DNA of 64,000 nt from NCBI RefSeq assembly GCF_900474185.1, contig NZ_UCNW01000004.1:1-64000 (forward strand), given 5' to 3'. Below, in pieces: positions 1 to 8,820 of this stretch. Positions within the stretch are counted from its first letter, which is position 1. Every line of letters starts with the position of its first letter. The translations under genes were made by a program, and so were the position numbers. Under the pieces are notes generated by a model. The model did not search any database and had not been told where the DNA came from. It saw only the letters and a program-made list of their open reading frames with translations. Source of the DNA: Synechococcus sp. UW69 (GTDB lineage: Bacteria; Cyanobacteriota; Cyanobacteriia; PCC-6307; Cyanobiaceae).

Positions 1-71
1 CACCGGCTGACCAGCCGCACGAAAACTTCGTCTTCCCTGAAGAGGTTCTGCCCCGTGGTAACGCTCTCTAA
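1..71 (+). CDS. psbD: Photosystem II D2 protein, 3' end only
   Basis: The first bases encode the C-terminal tail of PsbD, ending in residues [19 protein letters not shown] and a TAA at 69-71. Reading frame starts at base 3. D2 is one of the two core reaction-centre subunits of photosystem II and sits in the thylakoid membrane. The gene runs in from outside the window. Its last 17 bases overlap the start of psbC, the usual psbD-psbC arrangement in cyanobacteria and plastids, which implies co-transcription. Confidence 0.96.
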   Translation, partial: PADQPHENFVFPEEVLPRGNAL

Positions 72-1443
72 TCCCGGTCTTGGCGCCACTGGCGGCAAAG
101 ACCTCTCCTCCACCGGGTATGCCTGGTGGTCTGGAAACGCCCGTCTGATCAACCTGTCAGGCCGTCTGCTTGGTGCCCACGTGGCCCACGCTGGTCTGAT
201 GGTGTTCTGGGCCGGCGCAATGATGCTGTTCGAGGTGAGTCACTTCACCTTCGACAAGCCCATGTACGAGCAGGGCTTCATCTGCATGCCCCACGTCGCC
301 ACCCTTGGCTATGGCGTGGGACCAGGCGGTGAGGTCACTGATCTCTTCCCCTTCTTCGTGGTCGGTGTTCTGCACCTGATCAGCTCCGCCGTGCTCGGTC
401 TCGGCGGCCTCTATCACGCCCTGCGCGGTCCGGAGATTCTGGAGAACTACTCCTCCTTCTTCTCCCAGGACTGGCGTGACAAGAACCAGATGACCAACAT
501 CATTGGTTATCACCTGATCCTTCTGGGCGTCGGCTGCCTGCTGCTGGTCTTCAAGGCCATGTTCTTCGGTGGCGTCTACGACACCTGGGCCCCCGGCGGT
601 GGTGATGTGCGCCTGATCACCAACCCGACTCTCGATCCGGGTGTGATCTTCGGCTACCTGTTCCGTGCCCCCTTCGGAGGCGAAGGCTGGATCATCGGTG
701 TGAACTCCATGGAGGACATCATCGGTGGACACATCTGGCTGGGCCTGACTCTGATCTTCGGTGGTATCTGGCACGCCATCACCAAGCCCTTCGGTTGGGT
801 GCGTCGTGCCTTCATCTGGAACGGTGAGGCCTACCTGAGCTACAGCCTCGGCGCTTTGAGCTTCATGAGCTTCATCGCCTCGGCTTACATCTGGTTCAAC
901 AACACCGCCTATCCCTCCGAGTTCTGGGGCCCCACAAACGCTGAGGCTTCCCAAGCTCAGAGTTTCACCTTCCTGGTGCGTGACCAGCGCCTCGGCGCCA
1001 ACATCGGTTCCGCCATGGGCCCCACCGGCCTTGGTAAGTACCTGATGCGCTCACCAACGGGTGAAATCATCTTCGGTGGTGAAACCATGCGCTTCTGGGA
1101 CTTCCGTGGTCCCTGGCTGGAGCCCCTGCGTGGCCCCAACGGTCTCAGCCTCGACAAGCTGCAGAACGACATTCAGCCCTGGCAGGTGCGCCGTGCCGCT
1201 GAATACATGACGCACGCCCCCAACGCCTCCCTGAACTCCGTGGGCGGCATCATCACCGAGCCCAACTCGGTGAACTACGTGAACCTCCGCCAGTGGCTGG
1301 GTGCAGCGCAGTTCGTGCTCGCCTTCTTCTTCCTGGTTGGTCACCTCTGGCACGCAGGCCGCGCTCGCGCTGCTGCTGCTGGCTTCGAGAAAGGTATCGA
1401 CCGCAAGGCTGAGCCTGTCCTGGGCATGCCCGATCTCGACTGA
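55..1443 (+). CDS. psbC: Photosystem II CP43 chlorophyll-binding protein
   Basis: Encodes the 462-residue CP43 inner antenna of photosystem II, a six-helix thylakoid membrane protein binding chlorophyll a. The large lumenal loop contains [20 protein letters not shown]; its Glu343 and Arg346 correspond to the Glu354/Arg357 of other CP43 numbering, where the Glu ligates the manganese cluster and the Arg lies beside it. Many His residues in hydrophobic segments fit chlorophyll ligation. The start is GTG at 55, inside the psbD reading frame, a 17-base overlap typical of this pair. A strong hairpin terminator follows at 1475. Length and sequence are normal for the family. Confidence 0.99.
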   Translation: MVTLSNPGLGATGGKDLSSTGYAWWSGNARLINLSGRLLGAHVAHAGLMVFWAGAMMLFEVSHFTFDKPMYEQGFICMPHVATLGYGVGPGGEVTDLFPFFVVGVLHLISSAVLGLGGLYHALRGPEILENYSSFFSQDWRDKNQMTNIIGYHLILLGVGCLLLVFKAMFFGGVYDTWAPGGGDVRLITNPTLDPGVIFGYLFRAPFGGEGWIIGVNSMEDIIGGHIWLGLTLIFGGIWHAITKPFGWVRRAFIWNGEAYLSYSLGALSFMSFIASAYIWFNNTAYPSEFWGPTNAEASQAQSFTFLVRDQRLGANIGSAMGPTGLGKYLMRSPTGEIIFGGETMRFWDFRGPWLEPLRGPNGLSLDKLQNDIQPWQVRRAAEYMTHAPNASLNSVGGIITEPNSVNYVNLRQWLGAAQFVLAFFFLVGHLWHAGRARAAAAGFEKGIDRKAEPVLGMPDLD

Positions 1444-1474
1444 TCCACCGGTTCAATCCAAACGATCGTCAAAT

Positions 1475-1503
1475 AACCCCCGCCTCACGGTGGGGGTTTT
1501 TTA
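1475..1503 (+). terminator. Rho-independent terminator after psbDC
   Basis: A GC-rich hairpin with arms at 1477-1484 and 1489-1496 (CCCCC on the left, GGGGG on the right, one G-T wobble, loop TCAC) is followed by a run of T. It lies 32 bases after the psbC stop and should end the psbDC transcript. Confidence 0.9.
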
Positions 1504-1553
1504 TTGGGCGGGGCGAGGCGATTTCTTAGCCTGTTCGGATCGACGGATCGTCC

Positions 1554-2696
1554 GTGAACACAGGTCTGAACACCCGCGTGATCCACCACGGCGACAGCTA
1601 CGCGGACGACACCGGCACGGTGATGCCGCCAATCTTTCCCACCAGCACCTTCGCCCATGGCAACCCCGGTGGGTTTGATTACACCCGTTCCGGCAACCCC
1701 AACTTCCGCATCCTCGATGGCGTGCTCGCCTCGGTCGAGGGCTGCGCCCACGCCACCGTCTTCGCTTCCGGCGTCAGCGCTATTACCGCTGTGGTCTCCC
1801 AGCTGAAACAGGGCGATCTGGTGCTGTGCGAAGAGAACCTCTACGGCTGCACCGTGCGTCTGTTCGAACAGGTCTTCGCCAAGTTCGGGCTGAAAACCGC
1901 ATGGGTGGACTTCACCCAGCCGGAAGCGCTGGAGGAGATCCAATCCCGCAAGCCCGCAATGGTGTGGCTAGAGAGTCCCACCAACCCGCTGCTCAAGGTG
2001 ATCGACCTGGAGGCGGTCTGCGCCATCACCCAAACCCTTGGGATCCCCGTGGTGGTGGACAACACCTTTGCCACCGCCCTCGTTCAGCGCCCGCTGGATC
2101 TGGGCGCCACCCTCTCGCTCACCAGCACCACCAAATACATCAACGGCCACTCCGATGCCCTCGGCGGAGCCGTGTGCACCAACGACCCCGACTGGCACCA
2201 GAAGATGGTGTTCTCCCAGAAGGCTCTGGGCCTGCAACCCTCCCCCTTCGACTGCTGGCTGATCACCCGCGGCATCAAGACCCTGCCGCTGCGGCTCAAG
2301 CAGCAGATGGCCAATGCCGCTGCTCTCGCCGATCAACTGGCCCAGCACCCAGCGGTGAACTGGGTGCGCTACCCCCACCGCAGTGATCACCCTCAACATC
2401 AGGTGGCGACCCGTCAGATGACAGCCGGCGGCGCAATCGTCACCGCGAGCTTCAATGCCAGCCAGGAGCAGACCTATGCCCTCTGCAAGCAGCTGCGCTG
2501 GTTCACGATGGCAGAAAGTCTGGGCGGCATCGAAAGCCTGATTTGCCACCCTGCCACCATGACCCACGCCGCCGTGTCGGCTGAGATGAAAGCAAAGCTG
2601 GGCATTGACGATGGCCTGGTGCGCTTCTCGGTGGGCTGTGAAGACCTCGCCGATCTGCAGGCTGACCTGCAACAGGCCCTGGAGCTGCTGGCGTGA
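1554..2696 (+). CDS. metB: Cystathionine gamma-synthase-type PLP enzyme
   Basis: A 380-residue PLP enzyme of the Cys/Met metabolism family. The PLP lysine lies in LTSTTKYINGHSD (Lys194), and the FASGVSAI and VVVDNTFAT segments are typical of the fold. The family includes cystathionine gamma-synthase, gamma-lyase and beta-lyase, and exact specificity cannot be read from sequence alone. Gamma-synthase, joining activated homoserine and cysteine on the way to methionine, is the most likely call given the context. The start is GTG at 1554. The stop overlaps the GTG start of the next, paralogous gene, and cysK follows, giving a sulfur amino-acid operon. Confidence 0.85.
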   Translation: MNTGLNTRVIHHGDSYADDTGTVMPPIFPTSTFAHGNPGGFDYTRSGNPNFRILDGVLASVEGCAHATVFASGVSAITAVVSQLKQGDLVLCEENLYGCTVRLFEQVFAKFGLKTAWVDFTQPEALEEIQSRKPAMVWLESPTNPLLKVIDLEAVCAITQTLGIPVVVDNTFATALVQRPLDLGATLSLTSTTKYINGHSDALGGAVCTNDPDWHQKMVFSQKALGLQPSPFDCWLITRGIKTLPLRLKQQMANAAALADQLAQHPAVNWVRYPHRSDHPQHQVATRQMTAGGAIVTASFNASQEQTYALCKQLRWFTMAESLGGIESLICHPATMTHAAVSAEMKAKLGIDDGLVRFSVGCEDLADLQADLQQALELLA

Positions 2697-4147
2697 GTGC
2701 CCGCAACCTGCTCAGCGATCCGGCCTGGCAGGGCTGCGATCTTGGCCATCCTCTGCCGGACTCACCCCATGCGGTGTCCGTCGCGCTGCCGCGCTGGCGT
2801 GATGTGGTTGCCTACGAAGAGAACGATCCGGCCTGCCGCGATGCACTGAAGACCGTCTATCCCCGCTTCGGGCTGCATCCACTGATCCGACAACTCACTC
2901 AACCGTCCGAGATTGCGGGCAGCACGATCTGGCCCTACCCCACGGCGGCAGCAGCCCAGGCGGCCCTGGCCCACTGCCGCCGCAAGGCACCAGACAGCCA
3001 TTCGGAGCTGATTGCTATCGCGAGCGTCTCCTGCCTGCGCAGCGATGCATCGGCCACTCCCCACGCCAAAGCGTTCTGGCAGCACACCGGCCTTGGGCTG
3101 TCGTCCCGCCAGGCCGCGATCGCCCTGGATCAGGAAGCGCCTCCCACAAGCGAAGACGGCGAAGCGGCACGGCGTGCCATTCGACAACGCCTAGCCGACA
3201 TCCACGACGTAGGGCCTGACCACATCAGCCTTCATCCCTCCGGCATGGCGGGGCTCCATGCAGCCCTCACTGCGGTGCAAAACCTGCGGCCAGGACGCAG
3301 CACACTGCAACTGGGCTTTCCTTACGTGGATGTGTTGAAGCAACCGCGGGTGGTCTTCCACGGCGGAGACCTGCTTCAACCGCAAGACCTGGCGGACGTT
3401 GAAGCAGCGCTGGATCAACTGGAGCCTGCCGCCGTGATTGTGGAGCTTCCCAGCAACCCGCTCCTGCGCTGTGTTGATCTGCGTGCCATATCGGCCTTGG
3501 CCCGCGTCCGCGGCATCCCTGTGATCGCCGACGACACGATTGGCACCGGAATCAACCTCAATGCCTTGCCCTATGCGGATCTGATCTTCACCTCCTTAAC
3601 CAAAAGCTTTGCTGGGCGTGGTGATGTGATGGCTGGCAGCTTGTTGGTGAGTCCCCAGTCACCCTGGGCCAGAACATTGCTCAGCGCCTGCACGACGGTG
3701 GCTGGTCTCGGCGATGCCGATGCCATTGCCTTGGAGGAAGCCAGCCGAGACGTAAAGGAACGGGCACCAAAGCTGGATGCCCACGCGCTCCTTCTCGCCG
3801 AACGGCTGGAAACCCATCCAGCCGTCGAACGGGTGCTTCATCCCAAAGACTGCCCCAATTTTCGAGCTCTGATGCGCAGCGGAGCGGGCTATGGCTGCCT
3901 GCTCTCGTTCGAACTGAAGCAAGGTCGTCAGCAAGCGCAGGTGGTGTACGACGCTCTAAGCGTCAGTAAAGGGCCCAGTCTTGGCACCAATTTCACCTTG
4001 GCTTGCCCCTACACCCAGCTTGCCCACTACGACGAACTGGCCTGGGCCGAGCGCTGTGGCGTCGCCGCTGATTTACTCAGGGTGTCGGTGGGTTTAGAAG
4101 ACCCTGACGAACTTTGGATGCGCTTTCAGCGAGCCTTGGATAGCTAA
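2693..4147 (+). CDS. Second, divergent cystathionine gamma-synthase-like PLP enzyme
   Basis: A 484-residue member of the same Cys/Met PLP family as the preceding gene, but longer. An N-terminal region of about 160 residues precedes the first family-like motif (HPSGMAGLHAAL). The PLP lysine is in FTSLTKSFAGRGD (Lys304), and the C-terminal LRVSVGLEDPDEL is the normal family ending. The GTG start at 2693 overlaps the stop of the upstream gene by 4 bases, indicating translational coupling. The extension and sequence divergence suggest a different substrate or a partner role to the shorter enzyme. The precise reaction is not known from the sequence. Confidence 0.8.
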   Translation: MSARNLLSDPAWQGCDLGHPLPDSPHAVSVALPRWRDVVAYEENDPACRDALKTVYPRFGLHPLIRQLTQPSEIAGSTIWPYPTAAAAQAALAHCRRKAPDSHSELIAIASVSCLRSDASATPHAKAFWQHTGLGLSSRQAAIALDQEAPPTSEDGEAARRAIRQRLADIHDVGPDHISLHPSGMAGLHAALTAVQNLRPGRSTLQLGFPYVDVLKQPRVVFHGGDLLQPQDLADVEAALDQLEPAAVIVELPSNPLLRCVDLRAISALARVRGIPVIADDTIGTGINLNALPYADLIFTSLTKSFAGRGDVMAGSLLVSPQSPWARTLLSACTTVAGLGDADAIALEEASRDVKERAPKLDAHALLLAERLETHPAVERVLHPKDCPNFRALMRSGAGYGCLLSFELKQGRQQAQVVYDALSVSKGPSLGTNFTLACPYTQLAHYDELAWAERCGVAADLLRVSVGLEDPDELWMRFQRALDS

Positions 4148-4247
4148 GAGTCCGGTGAGACTCTGAAAAAGCCCTTAACAACGGAGGGGGGAGCCGCTCA
4201 ACATCATTAGTTTGTTTTCTTCGGGCCCCTCCTACAGCAGCAGCTCA

Positions 4248-5234
4248 ATGTCCCGCATTTACGACGACAACAGCCAGGCCATCGGCAACACCCCGCTGGT
4301 GAAGCTGAACAACGTCACCAAGAATTGCAAGGCCACCGTGCTGGCCAAAATCGAGGGGCGCAACCCCGCGTACAGCGTCAAGTGCCGGATCGGCGCCAAC
4401 ATGATCTGGGACGCTGAAAAAAGCGGAAAGCTCACCAAAGGCAAGGTGATTGTTGAACCCACCTCCGGCAACACCGGCATCGCTCTGGCCTTCACTGCGG
4501 CTGCCCGGGGTTACAAGCTGATCCTGACGATGCCTGAATCGATGTCGATCGAGCGTCGTCGGGTCATGGCGGTTCTCGGTGCCGAACTGATCCTCACGGA
4601 AGCCGCCAAGGGCATGCCTGGCGCCATCGCCAAGGCCAAAGAAATCGCCGATAGCGACCCGGCCAAATACTTCATGCCTGGTCAATTCGACAATCCCGCC
4701 AACCCTGAAATCCACTTCAAGACCACTGGTCCGGAGATCTGGAACGATTGCGATGGCGCCATCGATGTTCTGGTGGCAGGTGTCGGCACGGGCGGCACAA
4801 TCACCGGCGTCTCCCGCTACATCAAAAATGAAGCCGGAAAAGCCATCGAATCTGTGGCCGTCGAACCGACCAACAGTCCGGTGATCACCCAGACCATGAA
4901 CGGTGAGGACGTCAAGCCCGGTCCCCACAAGATTCAAGGCATCGGCGCCGGCTTCATCCCCAAAAACCTCGATCTTTCCGTGGTCGACAAGGTGGAGCAG
5001 GTGACCAACGAGGAATCCGTCGCGATGGCCCTGCGCTTAGCCCAAGAGGAAGGGCTGCTGGTCGGCATCTCCTGCGGTGCTGCCGCCGCTGCAGCGATTC
5101 GTCTGGCCGAGAAAGATGAGTATGCCGGCAAAACCATCGTGGTGGTGCTGCCTGACCTGGCTGAGCGTTACCTCTCGTCTGTGATGTTCGCTGAGGTGCC
5201 GACCGGCATCATCGAGCAACCGGTGTCTGTCTGA
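4248..5234 (+). CDS. cysK: Cysteine synthase A (O-acetylserine sulfhydrylase)
   Basis: A 328-residue fold-type II PLP enzyme making cysteine from O-acetylserine and sulfide. The PLP lysine is Lys45 in [11 protein letters not shown], the substrate loop is [11 protein letters not shown], the phosphate-binding glycines are in [12 protein letters not shown], and SCGAAAAAA lies near the C-terminus. The frame is open back to 4212, but the ATG at 4248 gives the standard N-terminus ([18 protein letters not shown]), so that start is chosen. About 100 bases separate it from the upstream PLP gene. A perfect 8-bp stem terminator follows at 5258. Confidence 0.96.
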   Translation: MSRIYDDNSQAIGNTPLVKLNNVTKNCKATVLAKIEGRNPAYSVKCRIGANMIWDAEKSGKLTKGKVIVEPTSGNTGIALAFTAAARGYKLILTMPESMSIERRRVMAVLGAELILTEAAKGMPGAIAKAKEIADSDPAKYFMPGQFDNPANPEIHFKTTGPEIWNDCDGAIDVLVAGVGTGGTITGVSRYIKNEAGKAIESVAVEPTNSPVITQTMNGEDVKPGPHKIQGIGAGFIPKNLDLSVVDKVEQVTNEESVAMALRLAQEEGLLVGISCGAAAAAAIRLAEKDEYAGKTIVVVLPDLAERYLSSVMFAEVPTGIIEQPVSV

Positions 5235-5257
5235 GTTCACTCCGCAACACAAGCACC

Positions 5258-5283
5258 AGCCCCGTCAAGGACGGGGCTTTTTT
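5258..5283 (+). terminator. Rho-independent terminator after cysK
   Basis: Perfect 8-bp stem AGCCCCGT/ACGGGGCT with loop CAAGG, followed directly by six T. It overlaps the last bases of the convergent queA gene, so it sits exactly between two converging transcripts. Confidence 0.93.
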
Positions 5284-6391
5284 ATTGGGTTGCCAAGCCA
5301 GTGGGCGCTGCATGGGGCTGCACCGCTGCAGCATCAATCCACATGGCATCGCCATAGGAGAAAAAGCGATAGTTCCTCTCAATCGCTTCCGCATACAGCT
5401 TCAACAAGGTTTCCCGGCCGATGAGGGCACTCACCAACAGAAGCAAAGAGCTTTTGGGCAGATGAAAGTTGGTGAGCAAGGCTTGAATCACCTTGAACTG
5501 ATAGCCGGGCTGAATCACCAGATCAACCGGCCCCGTATACGGCATCAGAACGCCGCCATGGGCCTGAGCGGCTCCCTCCAGAGCACGAACACTCGTGGTG
5601 CCCACGGCAATCACGCGACCTCGACAAGCCTGCACCGCTTTCACCACAGCGGGGCTGACATCGACCCATTCGCTGTGAAGCTCCAACGCGGTGAGATCTT
5701 CCGTTTCGACGGGACGAAAGGTGCCAAGGCCCACATGAAGGGTGATCCGGGCCAGGTCAACCCCTTTCTGCTGCAAGGCCTCCAAGAGCTCATCGCTGAA
5801 GTGCAGTCCAGCCGTCGGCGCAGCCACAGCCCCGGGACGATCGGCATAGCGAGTCTGATAACGCTGGCTGTCACTGGGATCCTGCCATTCGATATAAGGC
5901 GGTAGAGGCACTTCGCCCACTTCATTCAGCAAACCCTCAATCGTTTCGGCATCCCTGCAATCACTTGGGAACTGAACCACCCGTCCACCGCTCGCTGGAT
6001 CTTCAGCGAGCACCTTCAGACAGATCGAGGTTCCCTCAATCGTGAGGCTGTCGCCTGGCCGCATGCGCTTGGCGGGGCGCGCCAGACACAGCCAGCGTCC
6101 CTCCCCACGCGGCTCAAGCACCAGCAATTCAGACAGCCCACCCCCTGAACGACGCACCGCCAGTCGCGCCTTCAGCACCCGGGTGTCATTCACCACCAGC
6201 AGATCTCCGGGCCGCAGCTGCTCGAGCAGATCCCACACCGTGCCGTGAGTTGCTTCCGTTGATGGCTCACCCTGGGGGGGAACCATCAACAACCGAGCGC
6301 TGTGACGGGGCTCGACCGGTGCCTGGGCGATGCGCTCTGGCGGTAGCGGGTAGTCGTAGCTGCTGAGTTGATGGTCCCTGGGGTCAGGCAC
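5282..6391 (-). CDS. queA: S-adenosylmethionine:tRNA ribosyltransferase-isomerase
   Basis: A 369-residue QueA, which transfers and isomerises the ribosyl moiety of SAM onto 7-aminomethyl-7-deazaguanine in tRNA to give epoxyqueuosine. Family features visible include an N-terminal [12 protein letters not shown], the [13 protein letters not shown] block, the [12 protein letters not shown] motif, the GTFRPV motif and the C-terminal [21 protein letters not shown]. Length is usual for the family. The gene lies 12 bases downstream of pdhC on the same strand and converges on cysK. Confidence 0.96.
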   Translation of the reverse strand: MPDPRDHQLSSYDYPLPPERIAQAPVEPRHSARLLMVPPQGEPSTEATHGTVWDLLEQLRPGDLLVVNDTRVLKARLAVRRSGGGLSELLVLEPRGEGRWLCLARPAKRMRPGDSLTIEGTSICLKVLAEDPASGGRVVQFPSDCRDAETIEGLLNEVGEVPLPPYIEWQDPSDSQRYQTRYADRPGAVAAPTAGLHFSDELLEALQQKGVDLARITLHVGLGTFRPVETEDLTALELHSEWVDVSPAVVKAVQACRGRVIAVGTTSVRALEGAAQAHGGVLMPYTGPVDLVIQPGYQFKVIQALLTNFHLPKSSLLLLVSALIGRETLLKLYAEAIERNYRFFSYGDAMWIDAAAVQPHAAPTGLATQ

Positions 6392-6403
6392 GCGAACGAC
6401 CGA

Positions 6404-7729
6404 TCAGAGCGCCAAGCTCTCCGGGCGGGTCTCGATCAGTTCAGCGAGATCCTTCAGGAATGCAGCGCCATCGGCGCCGTAAATCACCCGGTGATCCGCC
6501 GTCAGGTTGACCTGCATCTGACGCTTGACGGCGATGGACCCGTCTTTGCCCGCCACCACCGTGGGCCGTGAGGCTGCAACAGCAAGGATGGCTCCCGTGC
6601 CTGGGGGAAGGATCGCGTCGAAGCGATCAACCCCGAACATGCCGAGATTGGAGAGGGTGAAGGTTCCCGTGGAATATTCCTCGGGCTGCAACTGCTTACT
6701 GCGTGAGCGCTTGACCAGATCGCCCCACTGACGCGACATCTCATAGAGGTCGGTGCGATCAGCGTTGCGCAGCACAGGTGTGATCAAGCCACCATCTTCC
6801 ATCGCGACAGCCACGGCGACGTTGACCTCAGCGGGATAGGCCATTCCAGCCGCGGTCGTGGCGGCATTCACCTGAGGGTGACGCGCCAAGGTGACGGCCA
6901 CCGCCTTGGCAAGCAACGCCGTCATCGTGACGCCCTTCGGCTTCACCTGTTTGTAAAAGGCATCCAGCTTGTCGGTGGTGATGGCGTAGCCGACGCGGAA
7001 GCAGGGAACCGCCAGGCTCGCCTCCATGTTTTTGTTCACCGCACCCTGCAGGGTGTTGAAGGCCACGGTCTCGCCGGGCCGACCAAAGCTGTTTCCAGCG
7101 GACGCAGCAGGGGCCGAGGGTGCAGCCGCAGGCTGACCCGTAGCCGCAGGAGCGGAACCCTCCGCCACACGCGGGACAGAGATGGGCTGTCCAGAGGCTT
7201 GTTCGACGTCTTCGGCCTGAATCCGGCCATGGGGCCCGCTGCCACGCACCGTGGCCAAATCCACACCCATCTGGGACGCGAGCTTTTTGGCCCGGGGGCT
7301 CGCCACGATGCGGCCATCGTTCACAACCGGCGCCGACGGAGCAGGGGCGGCGATAGGTGCTGGAGCTGGAGCAGGAGTCGGAGCTGAAGCCTGAACCGCA
7401 GCTGGTGTGGGAGCCGGTGCCGGTGCAGGGGCTGGTGCAGCCGCAGGGGCGCTGGGAGCCTTGGCCTGCGCTTCAGCAATCTCTGCTTCGGTTTCGACAA
7501 TCAGACCGATGGTTTCGCCTACCGGTGCCGTGCTGCCGGCCGGCATCAAGACGGCGGCGAGATAACCGTCCTGAAACGACTCAACGTCCATATCTGCTTT
7601 GTCGGACTCAACGACAAGGACGGACTCACCCCGAGCCACCTTGTCGCCGGGCTGTTTCAGCCATTCCACGATCTTCCCCTCCGTCATGGTGGAGCTGAGG
7701 GCAGGCATGAAGATGTCTGTGGTTGCCAT
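6404..7729 (-). CDS. pdhC: Dihydrolipoamide acetyltransferase, E2 of pyruvate dehydrogenase
   Basis: A 441-residue E2 that transfers acetyl groups from E1 to CoA. Residues 1-78 form one lipoyl domain with the lipoylated lysine at Lys44 in VESDKADMDVES. A long Ala/Pro linker (about 85-135) precedes the E3/E1-binding domain (ASPRAKKLASQMGVDL to GRIQAEDVE, about 140-178). The catalytic domain ends with LTADHRVIYGADGA, carrying the active-site His. The ATG at 7729 has AGGA six bases upstream. Its first 16 bases are the attL copy of an integrative element, so its leader and the A of its ATG come from foreign DNA. Confidence 0.96.
   Translation of the reverse strand: MATTDIFMPALSSTMTEGKIVEWLKQPGDKVARGESVLVVESDKADMDVESFQDGYLAAVLMPAGSTAPVGETIGLIVETEAEIAEAQAKAPSAPAAAPAPAPAPAPTPAAVQASAPTPAPAPAPIAAPAPSAPVVNDGRIVASPRAKKLASQMGVDLATVRGSGPHGRIQAEDVEQASGQPISVPRVAEGSAPAATGQPAAAPSAPAASAGNSFGRPGETVAFNTLQGAVNKNMEASLAVPCFRVGYAITTDKLDAFYKQVKPKGVTMTALLAKAVAVTLARHPQVNAATTAAGMAYPAEVNVAVAVAMEDGGLITPVLRNADRTDLYEMSRQWGDLVKRSRSKQLQPEEYSTGTFTLSNLGMFGVDRFDAILPPGTGAILAVAASRPTVVAGKDGSIAVKRQMQVNLTADHRVIYGADGAAFLKDLAELIETRPESLAL
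7713..7728. repeat. attL core, direct repeat within pdhC start
   Basis: ATGTCTGTGGTTGCCA, identical to 13689-13704. On the minus strand it encodes pdhC codons 2-6 and the last two bases of the start codon. It is the junction between native pdhC and the integrative element. Confidence 0.85.
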
Positions 7730-7760
7730 TCAGTCCTAATTGCAGGGGATCTGGGGGTGC

Positions 7761-7791
7761 TGTCCAACTGTTTGTCCAACAGTTGTCCAAC
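7761..7791. promoter_or_regulatory. Left-end TGTCCAAC boxes (probable integrase arm sites)
   Basis: Three copies of TGTCCAAC start at 7761, 7773 and 7784, spaced 12 and 11 bases, about one helical turn. The first two begin 32 and 44 bases from the attL core. The same word occurs at matching distances inside the right end. Regular phasing on one face of the helix fits arm-type binding sites for the tyrosine integrase. This is inferred from position and repetition. Confidence 0.6.
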
Positions 7792-7848
7792 TCATTCGAC
7801 GACTCTAAGGCGCGAAAGACCCCCATCCTGCAGTAATGACAGGCGGAT

Positions 7849-7902
7849 TCAGGTCTTTCCTCGTATGACCTCAAACACGATGCAAAGTGGATTGATCAAC
7901 AC
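7849..7902 (-). pseudogene. Remnant 3' end of a DUF4338 gene
   Basis: Read on the minus strand this gives VLINPLCIVFEVIRGKT and a TGA stop. It aligns without gaps to the C-terminus of the intact DUF4338 protein (MLSDPLDIVLDVIRGGS, stop) encoded 970 bases to the right. Over 45 bases the DNA copies match at about three positions in four. Only the tail remains; upstream sequence is replaced by the sulfotransferase region. The element therefore once had another DUF4338 copy at its left end, or duplicated this segment when cargo was acquired. Confidence 0.7.
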
Positions 7903-7944
7903 CAAGTTTCTTCTCTGGCAGAGATCTTTTGATAGAAAACAAGA

Positions 7945-8709
7945 TTACTCCGCAGAATTTCGCACGAAACGCAAGACTTTCCTCCTCAACTTTTCAAAAG
8001 GTGATTGTCGATTCTCTTCATAGTATTTATCCCTTACTTCATCAGGAGAAACAGAAGCAAGTTGATGAATTTCAAATTCACGTTTAAGGCAAATTTTGAG
8101 TCTTTGCATTAATTCATCGCTTATTTTTTTAGGGTCACCACTCAAAGGGATTGATTTGTTTAGCGTTTCCAAACAAATTTGCTTGCCACATCTTTCCGAC
8201 AGAAACTCCTCCGCCTCATTGATTTTTTCTATTGCAAACACTTTTTCGCAAATTAACTCTCGGTCGTTATATATGTAACCAACTTGAGATCTGACAAATG
8301 CATGAGGCTTCATAGACAAACCCTCACGGAGTTCAATAACATCTTGAACGTAATTTTCAAAAGAGATACCTATAGTACTTTGTGGTGTTCCCTTTGCTTT
8401 CTCACCCTGTTTATACTTCCAGTGCGAATAAAGACGATCAAAAGGGTCTCTAACTATGCAGAAAACAGTAAAGTCAAGATCTGGGTAAGTTGAATTTACA
8501 ATAGGCATTACCCCCTCCTTCAAGAACTTTGCATCGATATGTTTCGGAAGACCAAAAGGTGGCGAAGGGAAATTCTTGGGACTCATTATTGGTTCGCATT
8601 GGCGCAGAAAACTTTCAAGAGAACTGCTTCCGCATTTAGGATTAGCAAGAAAGATGGTTTGCAGAGATGGGTTTACAAACATATCTCTAAATAATTGCAA
8701 TTGTATCAC
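7945..8709 (-). CDS. Sulfotransferase family protein (cargo)
   Basis: A 254-residue cytoplasmic-type sulfotransferase of the carbohydrate/family 2 group. LANPKCGSSSLE at about residues 21-32 is the 5'-phosphosulfate loop of the PAPS site, and CIVRDPFDRLYSHW at about 84-97 is the 3'-phosphate site. Substrate is unknown; in this family it is often a sugar on a surface glycan. The DNA is clearly AT-richer than the chromosome, as expected for transferred cargo. It lies between the DUF4338 remnant and the intact DUF4338 gene. An alternative start is the ATG at codon 10, which gives a more usual N-terminus. Confidence 0.85.
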   Translation of the reverse strand: MIQLQLFRDMFVNPSLQTIFLANPKCGSSSLESFLRQCEPIMSPKNFPSPPFGLPKHIDAKFLKEGVMPIVNSTYPDLDFTVFCIVRDPFDRLYSHWKYKQGEKAKGTPQSTIGISFENYVQDVIELREGLSMKPHAFVRSQVGYIYNDRELICEKVFAIEKINEAEEFLSERCGKQICLETLNKSIPLSGDPKKISDELMQRLKICLKREFEIHQLASVSPDEVRDKYYEENRQSPFEKLRRKVLRFVRNSAE

Positions 8710-8820
8710 ACACCAGATTCCGAGGAAAAACTCACAAGAATCGACAAAATATTTCCTTAATAATACTATTCCGCTTTCGATAAAATGATTGACTAATTAT
8801 TTTATCGCAATAATCATCTG

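Noticed and set aside
157-954. 265-codon minus-strand frame inside psbC
   Set aside because: Antisense shadow of an unmistakable psbC; composition is Gly/Asp/Val-rich low complexity.
4147-4164. Hairpin AGAGTC/GACTCT after the second PLP gene
   Set aside because: Only six pairs and followed by A rather than T on the coding strand; not convincing as terminator or riboswitch upstream of cysK.
8778-8807. 9-bp inverted repeat CGATAAAAT/ATTTTATCG before the sulfotransferase
   Set aside because: All A/T-rich with no T-run on the relevant strand; could be chance in AT-rich DNA.
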